Below, one piece after another: positions 63,730-64,000 of a stretch of 64,000 bases of DNA (its first letter is position 1; each line of letters opens with the position of its first letter). Location: positions 744,001 to 808,000 of the forward strand of contig NZ_JBBOCA010000001.1 in NCBI RefSeq assembly GCF_038002225.1, written 5' to 3'. The notes under the pieces are model-generated. The model was not told the DNA's origin. It did no database searches and saw only the letters and a list, made by a program, of their open reading frames with translations. The DNA is from Paenibacillus sp. FSL R7-0204 (GTDB lineage Bacteria > Bacillota > Bacilli > Paenibacillales > Paenibacillaceae). A program made the position numbers and the translations under genes.

Positions 63730-64000
63730 ATGAAACCGATTTTATCAAAAGCACAATTGGATTACACGAAAGCAAAGAATATGTTTGAGAATAGAGCAAA
63801 GGTTATGGAGAAGGAAATTGCAGCGAAGCGGGCACTGCAGGAGATCACTCAGGAAGTAATGGAAGAGCTTGTACAAGCAACTGGCTTCCATGATGCTTAT
63901 AATGAACTGGTTATTGCTGAGAATGCTTTGATTGAATGGTCTCATAGCACAATCAAGCATGAGAAGAGCTACCGCGAGAACCGTGCAGCGATCGATGCCA
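63730..64000 (+). CDS. Unknown helical protein (3' end outside window)
   Basis: An ORF open to the window edge; 90 complete codons are visible. It starts at ATG 63730 with AAGAAGGAGAAA upstream and a clear promoter. The visible part (KPILSKAQLDYTKAKNMFENRAKV then MEKEIAAKRALQEITQEVMEELVQATG) is charged, lacks a signal peptide or membrane helix and is likely a helical coiled coil. I do not recognise the family. It follows the SLH-protein gene but has its own promoter, so no functional link is implied. Confidence 0.65.
   Translation, partial: MKPILSKAQLDYTKAKNMFENRAKVMEKEIAAKRALQEITQEVMEELVQATGFHDAYNELVIAENALIEWSHSTIKHEKSYRENRAAIDA

Overview
The window looks like the chromosome of a spore-forming, flagellated Firmicute, most likely a Paenibacillus. 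The evidence is a long backbone in the Bacillus subtilis order (prfA, prmC, spoIIR, ywlC, mntP, ywlE, ywlG, glyA, upp, the atp operon, ywzB, murA, spoIID, spoIIQ, spoIIID, mbl, flhO, flhP, fabZ). It is combined with SLH-domain/csaB cell-surface genes, a C30 carotenoid cluster and many structured intergenic repeats. No rRNA, tRNA, CRISPR array, transposase or phage gene was seen.

Layout. 1-1.9 kb: the 5' part of moaA (reverse) and a TorD-type molybdoenzyme chaperone. 2.2-6.4 kb (reverse): a TetR-family regulator followed by an RND efflux permease, with a TetR-type palindrome in front. 6.5-9.75 kb: two convergent phospholipase-D-fold genes, a cardiolipin synthase and a membrane-anchored PLD protein. 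10-19.2 kb: a CarH/LitR-type B12 photoreceptor-repressor gene, then seven tightly coupled carotenoid genes (three CrtN-like desaturases/oxygenases, CrtM, a CruF-like DUF422 protein, an acyltransferase and a CrtQ-like glycosyltransferase). Next comes fni, the type 2 IPP isomerase. The regulator and the crt operon share an operator-like array of 11-bp direct repeats, so light- and B12-controlled pigment synthesis is the best functional reading.

20.7-36.5 kb: a GNAT gene, ychF, prfA-prmC, two tandem SEDS (RodA/FtsW/SpoVE) genes, spoIIR, the tRNA t6A gene ywlC, mntP, ywlE, a ZTP riboswitch controlling ywlG-glyA, upp and mnaA. 36.6-43.9 kb: the nine-gene F1Fo ATP synthase operon. 44-52.6 kb: ywzB, murA, three sporulation genes (spoIID, spoIIQ, spoIIID) with recognisable SigF/SigE-type promoters for the last two, mbl, flhO-flhP, a small membrane protein and fabZ.

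52.7-63.6 kb: a cell-envelope block with phosphoglucomutase, a DUF5693 membrane protein, csaB (pyruvylation of wall polysaccharide), TagA- and TagO-like enzymes and a 1214-residue SLH-domain exoprotein. Together these can build and pyruvylate a wall polymer and supply a protein that binds it. The window ends inside a short unknown ORF.

The intergenic regions hold several repeat families. Two of these (at 34.2/44.0 kb and at 8.1/19.4/29.0 kb) can be compared between copies inside the window. The first shows compensatory base changes in predicted stems.
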